A stretch of DNA of 64,000 nucleotides from Chondrus crispus (lineage: Eukaryota > Rhodophyta > Florideophyceae > Gigartinales > Gigartinaceae). The stretch is from contig NW_005179009.1 of the NCBI RefSeq assembly GCF_000350225.1, positions 75,713-139,712 of the forward strand. The letters are read 5' to 3'. The notes under the pieces were generated by a model. That model ran no database searches and was not told where the DNA came from. It was given only the letters and a program-made list of their open reading frames with translations. Positions 1-8,853 of the stretch are shown here, piece after piece (the stretch's first letter is position 1; the number at the start of each line of letters is the position of its first letter). A program made the position numbers and the translations under genes.

Positions 1-162
1 CCGGGGTTGGGTTTCGGCTCGGCGTTCTCGACGGCCGCTGGTTTCTAAAAGGGAGAAAATGTCCGAATACTTCCTGCGTCGCGCGACACAGTCCTTGCTG
101 TATAAATTTGCATCGGATTTAAAGGCAATGTTTACGTATTTGAACCGGATGCGTCCTGATAT

Positions 163-345
163 CAGTGGCAACTGATCACGGGCCGGCGAAGAATGCCGTC
201 CGACATAGTCATTGCTGTAAAAATTTGCAATATTTGGGGTGCAAATTTTGAGATTTGGGAGCTGTGATCAGTCGCCACTGATCGCAGGCCGGCGAGGGGT
301 GCCGGCACCGTGTGACGGACGGCCGTCCGTCACCGTCCTTGATGT
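163..345 (-). repeat. Diverged inverted copy of the 122-bp palindromic satellite
   Basis: This stretch carries, in reverse orientation, the same elements seen in the satellite at 8.3-8.8 kb: GGCCGGC, a TGATCAGT/ACTGATCA palindrome twice, TTTGCAAATT-like AT blocks and a CATTGCTGTA block. Copies are diverged and not cleanly tandem. I see no gene in bases 1-162 or 346-595. Confidence 0.6.
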
Positions 346-595
346 AAAATTTGCAAAATTTGGATGGTATTGAATTGTGATTATACTTTGGTGGGAAATG
401 ATACCTAGTGTCGTACGGCACCCCTCTCAGGCATGTGATCAGCGGCGGCTGATCACACGACGCCAACGGAGAGTTAGAACTAATTAAAATACGTAAATAA
501 TGCATTTGCACAGGATACAGAAAGTACAGCAGGAACACGTATACGTTTGTTCAAAAATGATGCAAATATGCAGCAGGGTCATGAAGACAACTGTG

Positions 596-916
596 TTTCG
601 AGAAGTACGCAAATTTTTTACAGCAATGACGGTGTCGTACGACACCCTTGCCGGCCTGTGATCAGTGGCCACTGATCACAGCTCCCATCCTGCAAAATTT
701 GCCACCAAATTTTGCAAATTTTATACAGCAATGACGATGTCGTACGACACCCCCTGCCGGCCTGTGATCAGTGGCCACTGATCACAGCTCCCCACTGATC
801 ACAGGTCCTAACTCTCAAAATTTGCATCAATATTTTGCAATTTTATACAGCAATGACGGTGTAGTGCGACACCCCCTGCCGGCCTGTGATCAGTGGCCAC
901 TGATCACAGGACGCAA
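596..916 (+). repeat. Satellite repeat, three diverged units
   Basis: Three consecutive copies of a unit read in order: AT-rich TTTGCAAATTTTATACAGCAATGA, a GTCGTACGACAC-like palindrome, CTGCCGGCCT, and a 22-bp perfect palindrome built from the half-site GTGATCAGTGG. The family is the same as the regular 122-bp array at 8.3 kb and the inverted block at 163-345. Short ORFs across it are fortuitous. Bases 917-1139 hold nothing I recognise. Confidence 0.75.
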
Positions 917-1139
917 CCCACTTCACAACCACCTTTTTCAACGTCCACCTCTCATAGACAAACAAGTATTTATAAGTGCCGACAATTCGTGTCCGCCCCA
1001 GTCACTGAAAAATCGTCGCTTTCGTACGACAACAACGCACCTTCACGAATACTGCAGAGAAAATGGGACTACAATATAGAGTATAGGGAAGGAAACCCCA
1101 AAAATCTTTTTAAAGACACTTGTTTACATAAACAGATAG

Positions 1140-1345
1140 AGGGAAGAGGAGATGCAGCCAGAGAGGCGGAGAGGGAGGGATAGAGAGAGAGAGGGATACA
1201 AGGAAGAGAGATGGACACAAATATAGAGAGATGGACACACACATAGATAGATGGTCACCATAAAGAATTGGATAAACATATAGAGAGATAGGTATAAACA
1301 TAGAGAGAGACAGAGACAGAGACAGACAGAGAGATACAGAGGGAG
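1140..1345. repeat. Purine-rich low-complexity (GAGA/GATA) tract
   Basis: Almost unbroken purine stretch with repeated GAGAGA and AGATGGACACA words at 20-30 bp spacing. The antisense ORF across it is a by-product of the repeat (leucine/serine/isoleucine-rich) and is not called. Confidence 0.7.
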
Positions 1346-1620
1346 AGACAGAGAGGTTTATCCAACCATTTGTGCAATCGGTGGTATGCACTCCATTTAT
1401 TGTCCAGCTAGGCATTATGGAATTCTAAAGGAGGTGATGGTTACTTAGTCAATATCGTGCTACCGTTAATTTTCTCAAACAATTAGACCAATGGCAGTAG
1501 GATGACTAATTCTACTTTAGTGGTCCTTGTCTACTTTACGAGCGGTCCTGGGCGAGTAAGGTGATTCCTTACCGGCTCAGGTGCACCTTGTCAATAAACA
1601 AACACTTTCATATGTGATCT

Positions 1621-1985
1621 TCGTGATCCCCTCACACAACTCACACAAAGCCATCACAAAATGCACACTGCCATCACAAAATGCACATTATCAGTGTGAG
1701 AGTTTTTATTTCAAGGTTGACGTTTGAGAGTTTTGAGATGCGTCTCACAAAACCGTCACAAAAGATTCACGAAAATGTGTGATGTTTGAGACGATTTTTG
1801 TCATGATCACAAAACGTTCTCAAAAAGTGCTACAATTCAACAAATAATCACAAACCATGTGTGACGAATAAGAAGATGGAGTAAGACGAATGAGATGAAG
1901 GCGGCCAAAGAGCAAAACTCTCACAAATCGTTACACAAATCGTCTCACTTTTTGTGACGCCCTAAATCGTCACAAAACGGAGCAC
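1621..1985. repeat. TCACAAA-rich AT region
   Basis: The words ATCACAAA, CTCACAAA and their complements TTTGTGA/TTTGTGAG recur on both strands across about 360 bases, giving many small inverted pairs. No ORF of interest is present. It may be a degraded non-autonomous element, but I cannot define ends. Bases 1346-1620 show no feature. Confidence 0.4.
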
Positions 1986-1990
1986 AGGGA

Positions 1991-2532
1991 TATAGTGCCA
2001 TCCCCCCAATAGTCCCATAGCTAAAGGTATGTCACGCTATAGCACTATATCGTAGGAGGCACTGTATACGATTCCGTATCATAGTCGGCAAATCATCATC
2101 CACCAGCTTGTCGCCACGTGTAAAACATTGCGTTTTGGTCACCACGTGTATTACATTGCATTTTGGTCGCCACGTGTAAAACATTGCATATCGATCCACA
2201 CGTGTAATACATTGCATTTGGGTCCACACGTGTGATGTGTTTGTCGCGCGACAAGATCTACAAAAGCTGTATGGGTGGCTACCCATACTAGAATCAACCT
2301 CTAAAAAATTAACAAAAATTAATCTAGTTCCAGTATGGCTGGCCAGCCATACAGCTTTTGTAAATCTTGTCGCGCGACAGCCATTATATGTTACAGGGGG
2401 GTTGCTCAATAGTGCCTACTTTAGTAGTGCTTCCCTCTATATAGTGCTAGTTATTTAGTTGTGTTATACAGGCTTTGTTGTGTTTGTGTTAGCAGTGTGC
2501 ATTGTCCCCAAATATATGCATTTGAGCCTCCT
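1991..2532 (+). repeat. TATAGTGCC tandem array, unit 1
   Basis: First unit of a tandem array (others start at 2533, 6192 and 6804). It opens with TATAGTGCCATCCCCCC. Five CACGTG hexamers follow at 2115, 2143, 2171, 2198 and 2227 (27-29 bp apart), each followed by a variant of TAATACATTGC. A nested 138-bp hairpin element comes next, then CTCAATAGTGCCTAC and TATATAGTGCTA, and a linker ending in TTTGAGCCTCCTTT. Units 3 and 4 start 612 bp apart. Confidence 0.7.
2242..2379. mobile_element. 138-bp hairpin MITE-like element, copy 1
   Basis: Bounded on both sides by TGTCGCGCGACA, itself a palindrome, with inverted arms of roughly 35 bp (AAGATCTACAAAAGCTGTATGG on one side and its near complement on the other) around an AT-rich loop. 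Identical placement in units 3 and 4 shows it was inside the array unit before the unit was multiplied. No coding capacity; non-autonomous MITE-like by structure. Confidence 0.6.
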
Positions 2533-2573
2533 TTATATAGTGCCATCCCCCCAATAGTGCCATAGCTAGAGGT
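2533..2573 (+). repeat. Array unit 2, left remnant
   Basis: The first 41 bases of a unit (TATAGTGCCATCCCCCCAAT and the following CATAGCTAGAGG) stop abruptly and are followed by unrelated sequence. The matching right half of this unit resumes at about 5945. Everything between is a 3.4-kb segment with two genes. Bases 2574-3690 hold a GC-rich block (2700-3110) with overlapping ORFs on both strands that I do not believe, then ordinary non-repetitive DNA. Confidence 0.6.
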
Positions 2574-3700
2574 GCTTGTCATTCTTGACATTGTGAGCGC
2601 GAAAGACGCGAGGAAAGTATATTGAGGGGTGCTGTTGCGGCAATTCTGCCGCGGGGCACCGAGCGACCTGTAATGACGGGAATCCACCCGTATTCTTTTA
2701 CTCCTCACAAGTCTGCTGCCTCCCCCTTCCTATCTTCGGGGATGGCTTCTTAAGTACACGTTCCCCGGGATGAGTCGGCTATCCCCAACCCTCCCTCCCG
2801 TAATTTCCCCTTCGATCCAGCTTCCCCTTGCCCCACCGGTAGCCACCCCCTCGTGCCATTTTCCCTTCGCGCCCTCGGCCGGCGACCTGCGCGGTCTTTC
2901 TGCCCCTGCCCGAGCCCCGTGCGGCCTATGGTTTCCCTTCTCCCCGGTGGCTGGCACCCCCAATTCCCCGCGCGTGCTGTCTCGCTCCCTCCTTCCCGCC
3001 TTTCGCTTGCCCGTCCTTCGGCGGTATACGGATGCGCTCCGCCCCGTGGTACGCGTGTCCAGCCGCCACCTGGCAACCGAATGCCTCGTAACACTGCTTG
3101 AGACACACAGCAATCTCACAAAACTGGGCTTCGTCTCGTTGAAAAATTACGGAAGATGGTTGGTGTGGCATTGAAATTGAATTTTTTCATTCTTTTGAGA
3201 TTGACCGGTGTTTTGAGTAATCCCACGACCTCAAATTGACCAAGCAAAGTCCCAGGGCACACATCAGTGCAGATTGCAGCACAAGCAGTTGAGGACACCA
3301 AGTACAGCTTTTCGGCTCCAGCTTCAAGTACGTCTTGCCGCCACAATTTTCGATTTCCTGCTTTAGGACGTGCACAGCAGTCAGAAAACAGTCATAGAGG
3401 CTTCGTGAGACTGGAGTCTTGAAGCATTCAAGCGTCACCCTAGAAAGGCTGCACTCCAGAATACATTTTGCTTGCTTTGCATCATTCTCACCTCCAATCA
3501 ATCGTTTCGGGAATAGGCCAGGCTGGTCGCATTAGAAGAAATCCCTCCGTGTGTAATCATGGCTTCTCAGAAGACAGCGTTTGAAGTCTCGAGCCCATTG
3601 GCGAGACCCATGAATTCACGCATTTCTGTGCAACTCCAAGAGAGCCCGTGCCAAGCACTTCAGAGTCGCAGGACACAGAAGGTCGCAAGGCAGAATATCG

Positions 3701-4590
3701 ATGCAAATGGAAGTGGACAAAAGCAGTAAGCAAGGAGATAGCTCCAAACCCCGGCAGACTCATATTTCCCCGGAATTGGCAAATCAAGCCATTAATGATG
3801 CTATTACATACTCAGGTGGGGACGTTGTGGTTATGGCTAGAACCTGTGCAAGTGGATTTTGTGATGCATTACAACAATGCTATGGTTCAGAAGAAATATC
3901 AGATGTGTTTATTGCTTGCGGCTCAGGTTTAAACGGCTTAATTGGATTGCAAGTCGCTGTAGAGCTGCAGAAGAGAGGTTATGCACCAGCGGTCTATGCT
4001 GCAGAGCAATCTAAGCATGCTAATTTCCGATCTGTCTGCGATGAAGCCGGAATCGACTTGCACGACTTCATTCCCAGCACGCTAGAGTTTTATTATGACA
4101 TCGTTGTAGATGCCTTCCTTGGAACTGGCTTTGATGGGGGGGACATTCGACAACAGTACTGGACTGTTTACGAGATGCTAATCTCAACTCGGCTTGCGAT
4201 TGTGAGCCTTGATGTACCATCTGGCTGGGATCTTTCGACGGGTCCAAGAAAAATTGATGTGACAGCAGATTCGTTTATCAAACCCGAAGTGCTAGTGTCT
4301 TTAGAAGCACCAAAGCTTGGATCAAATGTGTTTGCCGGGGGCTACCACTTTATAGCTGGTCGACATCTTCCTCAAAGCTACTTTTGGAAAAGGGAATCTC
4401 TGTTCCGGCTTTTCCCGGCGAGGAGTCAAACTGCGTGCTCATGTCAAGTAACCCGTTTCGCTTCGAAGGTGCTAATGGAGAGACATATGGGCGACCTGGA
4501 CAATTCAATGCCACGCTCTACACGAAAAACCCTACCCGAGAATGGGTCGATATTGACAAGCACGATGACCTGTGGGACGAACTAGACTAG
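3701..4590 (+). pseudogene. YjeF_N / NAD(P)H-hydrate epimerase-like gene with a frameshift
   Basis: Family role: YjeF_N proteins (NAXE) interconvert the R and S epimers of hydrated NAD(P)H so that a dehydratase can repair them. The reading frame from the ATG at 3701 follows the family order: helical lead, the loop ACGSGLNGLIG near residue 73, VVDAFLGTGF near 147, SLDVPSGW near 170, VSLEAPKLG near 205 and AGRHLP near 225. At about 4384 the frame slips by one base: the family-like tail (LEKGISVPAFPG, ending LWDELD and a TAG) is in the next frame, while the first frame runs on to 4585 as nonsense. Odd: the usual GPGNNGGDG loop is eroded here, losing its conserved aspartate, so even a repaired frame would be an atypical enzyme. 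It converges on the CPBP gene 80 bp away. Assembly error is the alternative to real decay. Family call is fairly sure; activity is doubtful. Confidence 0.7.
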
Positions 4591-4672
4591 CATTAGAGTG
4601 TGCTCAGTGAGTTTAAGAGTGGAAATCATTGTCAAGTGCTATACAGGGACTCTAGCTGCGAAAAAACGCTGT

Positions 4673-5655
4673 CTACTGGCCAACTTTTTTGCTTAACGCG
4701 ACGCGCCACATAATGTAATTCGACGTGGCCTGCGTCAGCGCGGAAGCTGTGACTTTTCCTGTTTGTCGCCATACGAACCCACACGCAACACCGGTGACAC
4801 AGGCGGAGGCCATGTATCGAACGTTTGGCGGGTCATATCCAAGTTTTGATTTCCCTAAGTGTGCAATGCCGAAGGCACCAGACGCGATGAGTAGTGCAGA
4901 TATGGACCCGTGGCCTAGGCGTTGCTCCAACATATTCTGAATCATACCCCTAAATATAAGCTCCTCGGTAACGCCGTTCATGAATATGCCTAGGAAAGTG
5001 GCGGCTTCTTTGGCCGCGTCTAAACGAGGTGGCGTCTTGACGTCAGCAAACCGGGTTAGGGCGGCAAGTGGAACGGTGATGAGATCAGAGGCAGCACGCA
5101 CAGCTAGCGCTATCAGCACATCGACTGGGGTTACCTTGAAAGTGTAGCCCAAGTCACGAGCGTGGGCCAGCTTTGAAAAGGGCGTAGAATTGTGAAGCAG
5201 TTCACGACTGTCAAAGCTGCGGTGAACAAGCCCCAGGCTGTAACCTTTCCAGTCGGTGATATGTCCGATGACAACAGCTTAAATTCCAGTGGAAGCCAGA
5301 TGCAAAGAACGGTAATCAGGTCGGCCATTTCGGAGCGAAGCGATGAGTGGTCGTCTGGCTTTGTGAGCTGAAGCAGTGACGGGATGAGGATATACGCTAC
5401 CTAAATTGCCAAAATAGGGACTGCGCGGCGGCGACCGTCCATGATGTTGGGTGCACCGGCGAGGCACACTGGAACCAAAACTAATAGCACCGTCCAAGCT
5501 GCTTGCCATCCATGTCCAAATTCGTTGACAAATGTCGAAGAAGAGTAAGCCAGGAATAAAAGAGTCCAGCACATCGAGGCTGAGGACTCCAAAGTATGGG
5601 CTCGGCCGCCTGGTTCTGGCATTTTTGGAAAGCCGCGGTCAGTCATTGGCTCCAT
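4673..5655 (-). pseudogene. CPBP-family intramembrane protease gene, interrupted
   Basis: CPBP (Rce1/Abi-type) proteins are multi-pass membrane glutamate proteases. The C-terminal 159-residue part is clean and shows motif 1 TEELIFRG (EExxxR), motif 2 FGIAHLGK (FxxxH) and a glycine-rich helix CVTGVACGFVW. The third family motif, usually HxxxN, reads TQATSN, so its histidine is absent. Upstream on the same strand, hydrophobic segments (WTVLLVLVPVCLAG, then VAYILIPSLLQL) belong to the same protein, but an in-frame TAG at 5401-5403 and a one-base slip near 5170 separate the pieces. The likely original start is the ATG at 5655. A small intron around the TAG cannot be excluded. Strongly a CPBP gene by motifs; whether it is dead or mis-assembled is open. 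Bases 5656-5944 show nothing convincing. Confidence 0.7.
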
Positions 5656-5944
5656 GCTGAAGGATGGAACGAAGATTCTACTCGAACAGTGAAGTACAAC
5701 ACGGTTGAAGCTGTTTCAAATGTCTCTGCGGTAGCCGGAAAACGCTCTTGTAGAAAGCAGGGTTGCCTTGAGCACTTTGTCGTTGCTCGCTGCGATTTTT
5801 GCGTTTCTAAAAGGTTTACTAGGAAGGTAATCTTGCTGGGCCTTGCACGTGTTCGGGTGTGTGTGAACATCCGCACACGTTGCAGACTTACAGTGTATGC
5901 AGGCGAAGTAGGGGGGGTTTTCTCTGGGCAGAACGGACCGGTTG

Positions 5945-6191
5945 CAGGGGGGGTCGCTCAATTGTGCCTACTATAGTAGTGCTTCCCTCTATATAGTGCT
6001 ATGGCTCGCCCTCTGGCACAGGTTATCACAAGCTCACACGTGTATCATCCGGCATGGTTCAGTACGCAGTACAGCTATCTATGCTGTCTTAAAGGAGACC
6101 CTGACCAAAGCATGTTGTGTTATGCAGGCTTTGTTGTGTTTGTGTTACAAGTGTGCATTGTCCCCAAATATATGTATTTGAGCCTCCTTTC
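5945..6191 (+). repeat. Array unit 2, right half and linker
   Basis: GGGGGGGTCGCTCAATTGTGCCTAC and CTATATAGTGCTA match the right end of units 1 and 3. The linker that follows (GGCATGGTTCAGTAC, then GTGCATTGTCCCCAAATATA and TTTGAGCCTCCTTT) matches the inter-unit linkers. It closes the 3.4-kb gene-bearing replacement within unit 2. Confidence 0.65.
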
Positions 6192-6803
6192 TATAGTGCC
6201 AACCTCCTAATAGTGCCATAGCTAGAGGTATGTCACGCTATAGAACTATATCGTAGGAGGCACTGTATACGATTCCGTATCATAATCGGCCAATCATCAT
6301 CCACCAGCTTCTCGCACGTGTAAAACATCGCGTTTTGGTCACCACGTGTAATACATTGCATATCGATCCACACGTGTAATACATTGCATATCGATCCACA
6401 CGTGTAATACATTGCATTTGGGTCCACACGTGTGATGTGTTTGTCGCGCGACAAGATCTACAAAAGCTGTATGGGTGGCTACCCATACTAGAATCAACCT
6501 CTAAAAAATTAACAAAAATTAATCTAGTTCCAGTATGGCTGGCCAGCCATACAGCTTTTGTAAATCTTGTCGCGCGACAGCCATTACATATTACAGGGTC
6601 GCTCAATAGTGCCTACTTTAGTAGTGTTTCCCTCTATATAGTGCTATGGCTCACTCTCTGGCACAGGTTTTCATACGCTCTGGCACAGGTTTTCGTACGC
6701 TCACATGTATCATCCGGCATGGTTCAGTACTCAAAGGATGAAGTTATTTAGTTGTGTTATGCAGTGTGCATTGTCCCCAAATATATGTATTTGAGCCTCC
6801 TTT
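6192..6803 (+). repeat. Array unit 3 (612 bp) with CACGTG ladder and nested MITE
   Basis: Complete unit: TATAGTGCCAACCTCC start, five CACGTG hexamers (6315, 6343, 6371, 6398, 6427), the nested 138-bp hairpin element at 6442-6579, CAATAGTGCCTAC, TATATAGTGCTA and the linker. It is nearly identical to unit 1 where they overlap. Confidence 0.7.
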
Positions 6804-7220
6804 CTATAGTGCCAACCTCCTAATAGTGCCATAGCTAGAATAGTGCCATAGCTAGAGGTATGTCACGCTATAGCACTATATCGTAGGAGGCACTGTATAC
6901 GATTCCGTATCATAATCGGCCAATCATCATCCACCAGCTTCTCGCACGTGTAAAACATTGCGTTTTGGTCATCACGTGTAATACATTGCGTTTTGGTCGC
7001 CACGTGTAAAACATTGCATATCGATCCACACGTGTAATACATTGCATTTGGGTCCACACGTGTGATGTGTTTGTCGCGCGACAAGATCTACAAAAGCTGT
7101 ATGGGTGGCCACCCATACTAGAATCAACCTCTAAAAAATTAACAAAAATTAATCTAGTTCCAGTATGGCTGGCCAGCCATACAGCTTTTGTAAATCTTGT
7201 CGCGCGACAGCCATTACATG
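6804..7220 (+). repeat. Array unit 4, truncated on the right
   Basis: Starts TATAGTGCCAACCTCC with a 16-bp local duplication of AATAGTGCCATAGCTAG, then five CACGTG hexamers (6945, 6973, 7001, 7028, 7057) and the nested hairpin element at 7072-7209. It is cut off just after the hairpin at CATTACATGTCATTCC. Bases 7221-7408 hold nothing recognisable. Confidence 0.65.
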
Positions 7221-7408
7221 TCATTCCAAAGAAACTTGTCTGCGCATGCAGGCCTGCGCGGTATACCCTTCCCTAAAAGCATTATTTGGTAAAAAAGGCT
7301 AATTTGATGATTCAGTTCTCGTTGCTGCCAGTGCGGACAATGGGTGCAGTCTTTCATCCCTGGACTCCAGGGAAACGCTCCGGGGCCTAAGCGTTCACCT
7401 CTTCTACA

Positions 7409-7691
7409 GTTTCCCGCAATGTTACCTCCGTGCCTCTCCGCGTCCCGCCAAAAAAGAAAATAGCCGGCACACAACACCGTTAAAGGCCAAACAGTAGTAT
7501 TAGATCCACGATCAAACACTTTCTCGTCATGTTCACGAAACAGGCCTCCAGTTTCCCGAAATGTTACCTCCTCGCTTCTCCCCGTCCCGCCAAAAAAATG
7601 GCGGGCACACAGCACCGTTAAAGGCCAAACAGTAGTAATTGATCCACGATCAAACACCTTCTCGTCCTGCTCCCGGGATTGGCCTCCAGTT
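7409..7691. repeat. 142-bp tandem duplication
   Basis: GTTTCCCG(C/A)AATGTTACCTCC begins at 7409 and again at 7551, followed both times by CCGTTAAAGGCCAAACAGTA and GATCCACGATCAAACAC. The two copies differ at perhaps one base in eight. ORFs over it are not supported. Confidence 0.65.
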
Positions 7692-7835
7692 ACGGACAAT
7701 TCACGCCCCCTGCGATGTCGATTGGAATGCGTCGTCAGGCAGCGCGCGCCAAGCAAGGGACAGACGGGACGCAAGGGCCAAAGACAAACGGCAGACAGCG
7801 GTAAATTTATTGAAGATGAAAAAAAGGTTGCCGAT

Positions 7836-7871
7836 GTGGTTCGCCTCACAGTCGACTGTGAGGCGAACCAC
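7836..7871. repeat. 36-bp perfect palindrome
   Basis: An uninterrupted mirror around GTCGAC: the 18-base half GTGGTTCGCCTCACAGTC is followed directly by its exact complement. No spacer and no mismatch. It sits immediately before the transposase fragment and resembles the other snap-back palindromes in this window. Confidence 0.85.
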
Positions 7872-8247
7872 ACTGATGATCATCAGTCGTGGGACAGCAG
7901 ACCGATTACAAAAATGTCTCAAGACCAAGGACGACGACAAACTGTCCCGCCTTCTTGACCCAGCCAACAACCGTCCCGGAGCCCCCCGTGTCGTCAAAGC
8001 GGACGAGGACAAAATCATTAAGCAGCGCATTAAATACACTGCCTCCCGGGGATTTGCAATTAACAATTATACATTGCGAGCTATCATGGCTCGCATTGCC
8101 AATGATGGTCGACGCGGTTTTCAGACGAAGGACAACATGCCCTCCCCGGACGTTATTCGTACCTGGAGAACCCGAAACAAGGATATCACGTTTCCAACAG
8201 CCGATCCCACGAATCTTCTAATCGTAGTTACTCCCCGACTCCTCTAA
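7872..8247 (+). pseudogene. Pogo/Tigger-type transposase N-terminal fragment
   Basis: The frame gives a helix-turn-helix/CENP-B-like segment typical of the start of DDE_1 transposases: a first helix pair (TADRLQKCLK), then RPGAPRVVKADEDKIIKQRIK, the YTASRGFAINN turn, and a helix ending in PSPDVIRTWRTRNKDI. In intact relatives this region binds the terminal repeats and is followed by a DDE nuclease; here the frame stops at 8245-8247 with no catalytic part. It is in the same broad family as the element at 56.07-58.80 kb, but I cannot say it is the same lineage. Fragment only. Confidence 0.5.
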
Positions 8248-8303
8248 ATCTCCGAAGCACTGCGAATCCCTAAAGTACAAAAACCATCCTACTCCTTACT
8301 CCT

Positions 8304-8797
8304 GAATCCCCTGCCGGCCTGTGATCAGTGGCCTCTGATCACAGCTCCCCACTGATCACCGGTCCTAACTCTCAAAATTTGCGCCCCAATTTGCAAATTT
8401 TATACAGCAATGACGATGTCGGACGACACCCCCTGCCGGCCTGTGATCAGTGGCCACTGATCACAGCTCCCCACTGATCACCGGTCCTAACTCTCAAAAT
8501 TTGCACCCCAATTTGCAAATTTTATACAGCAATGACGATGTCGGACGACACCCCCTGCCGGCCTGTGATCAGTGGCCACTGATCAGTGGCCACTGATCAC
8601 AGCTCCCCACTGATCACCGGTCCTAACTCTCAAAATTTGCACCCCAATTTGCAAATTTTATACAGCAATGACGATGTCGGACGACACCCCCTGCCGGCCT
8701 GTGATCAGTGGCCACTGATCACAGCTCCCCACTGATCACTGGTCCTAACTCTCAAAATTTGCACCCAAATTTTGCAAATTTTATACAGCAATGACGG
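8304..8797 (+). repeat. 122-bp satellite array, four units
   Basis: CTGCCGGCCT recurs at 8311, 8433, 8555 and 8691, so the period is 122 bp, with a 14-bp extension in the third unit caused by duplication of GATCAGTGGCCACT. Each unit carries the 22-bp palindrome built on GTGATCAGTGG, then GCTCCCCACTGATCACCGG, TTTGCAAATTTTATACAGC and GTCGGACGACAC. The same family occurs in both orientations in the first kilobase. Confidence 0.85.
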
Positions 8798-8853
8798 TGC
8801 ACCGGTTGACAAGGAGAGTGGGTGTATGGTGAGGGAAACGAAAAAGTTAAGGA

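Noticed and set aside
2700..3174. Overlapping GC-rich ORFs on both strands.
   Set aside because: Proline/arginine/serine-rich in every frame, as expected from GC-rich non-coding DNA; no motif.
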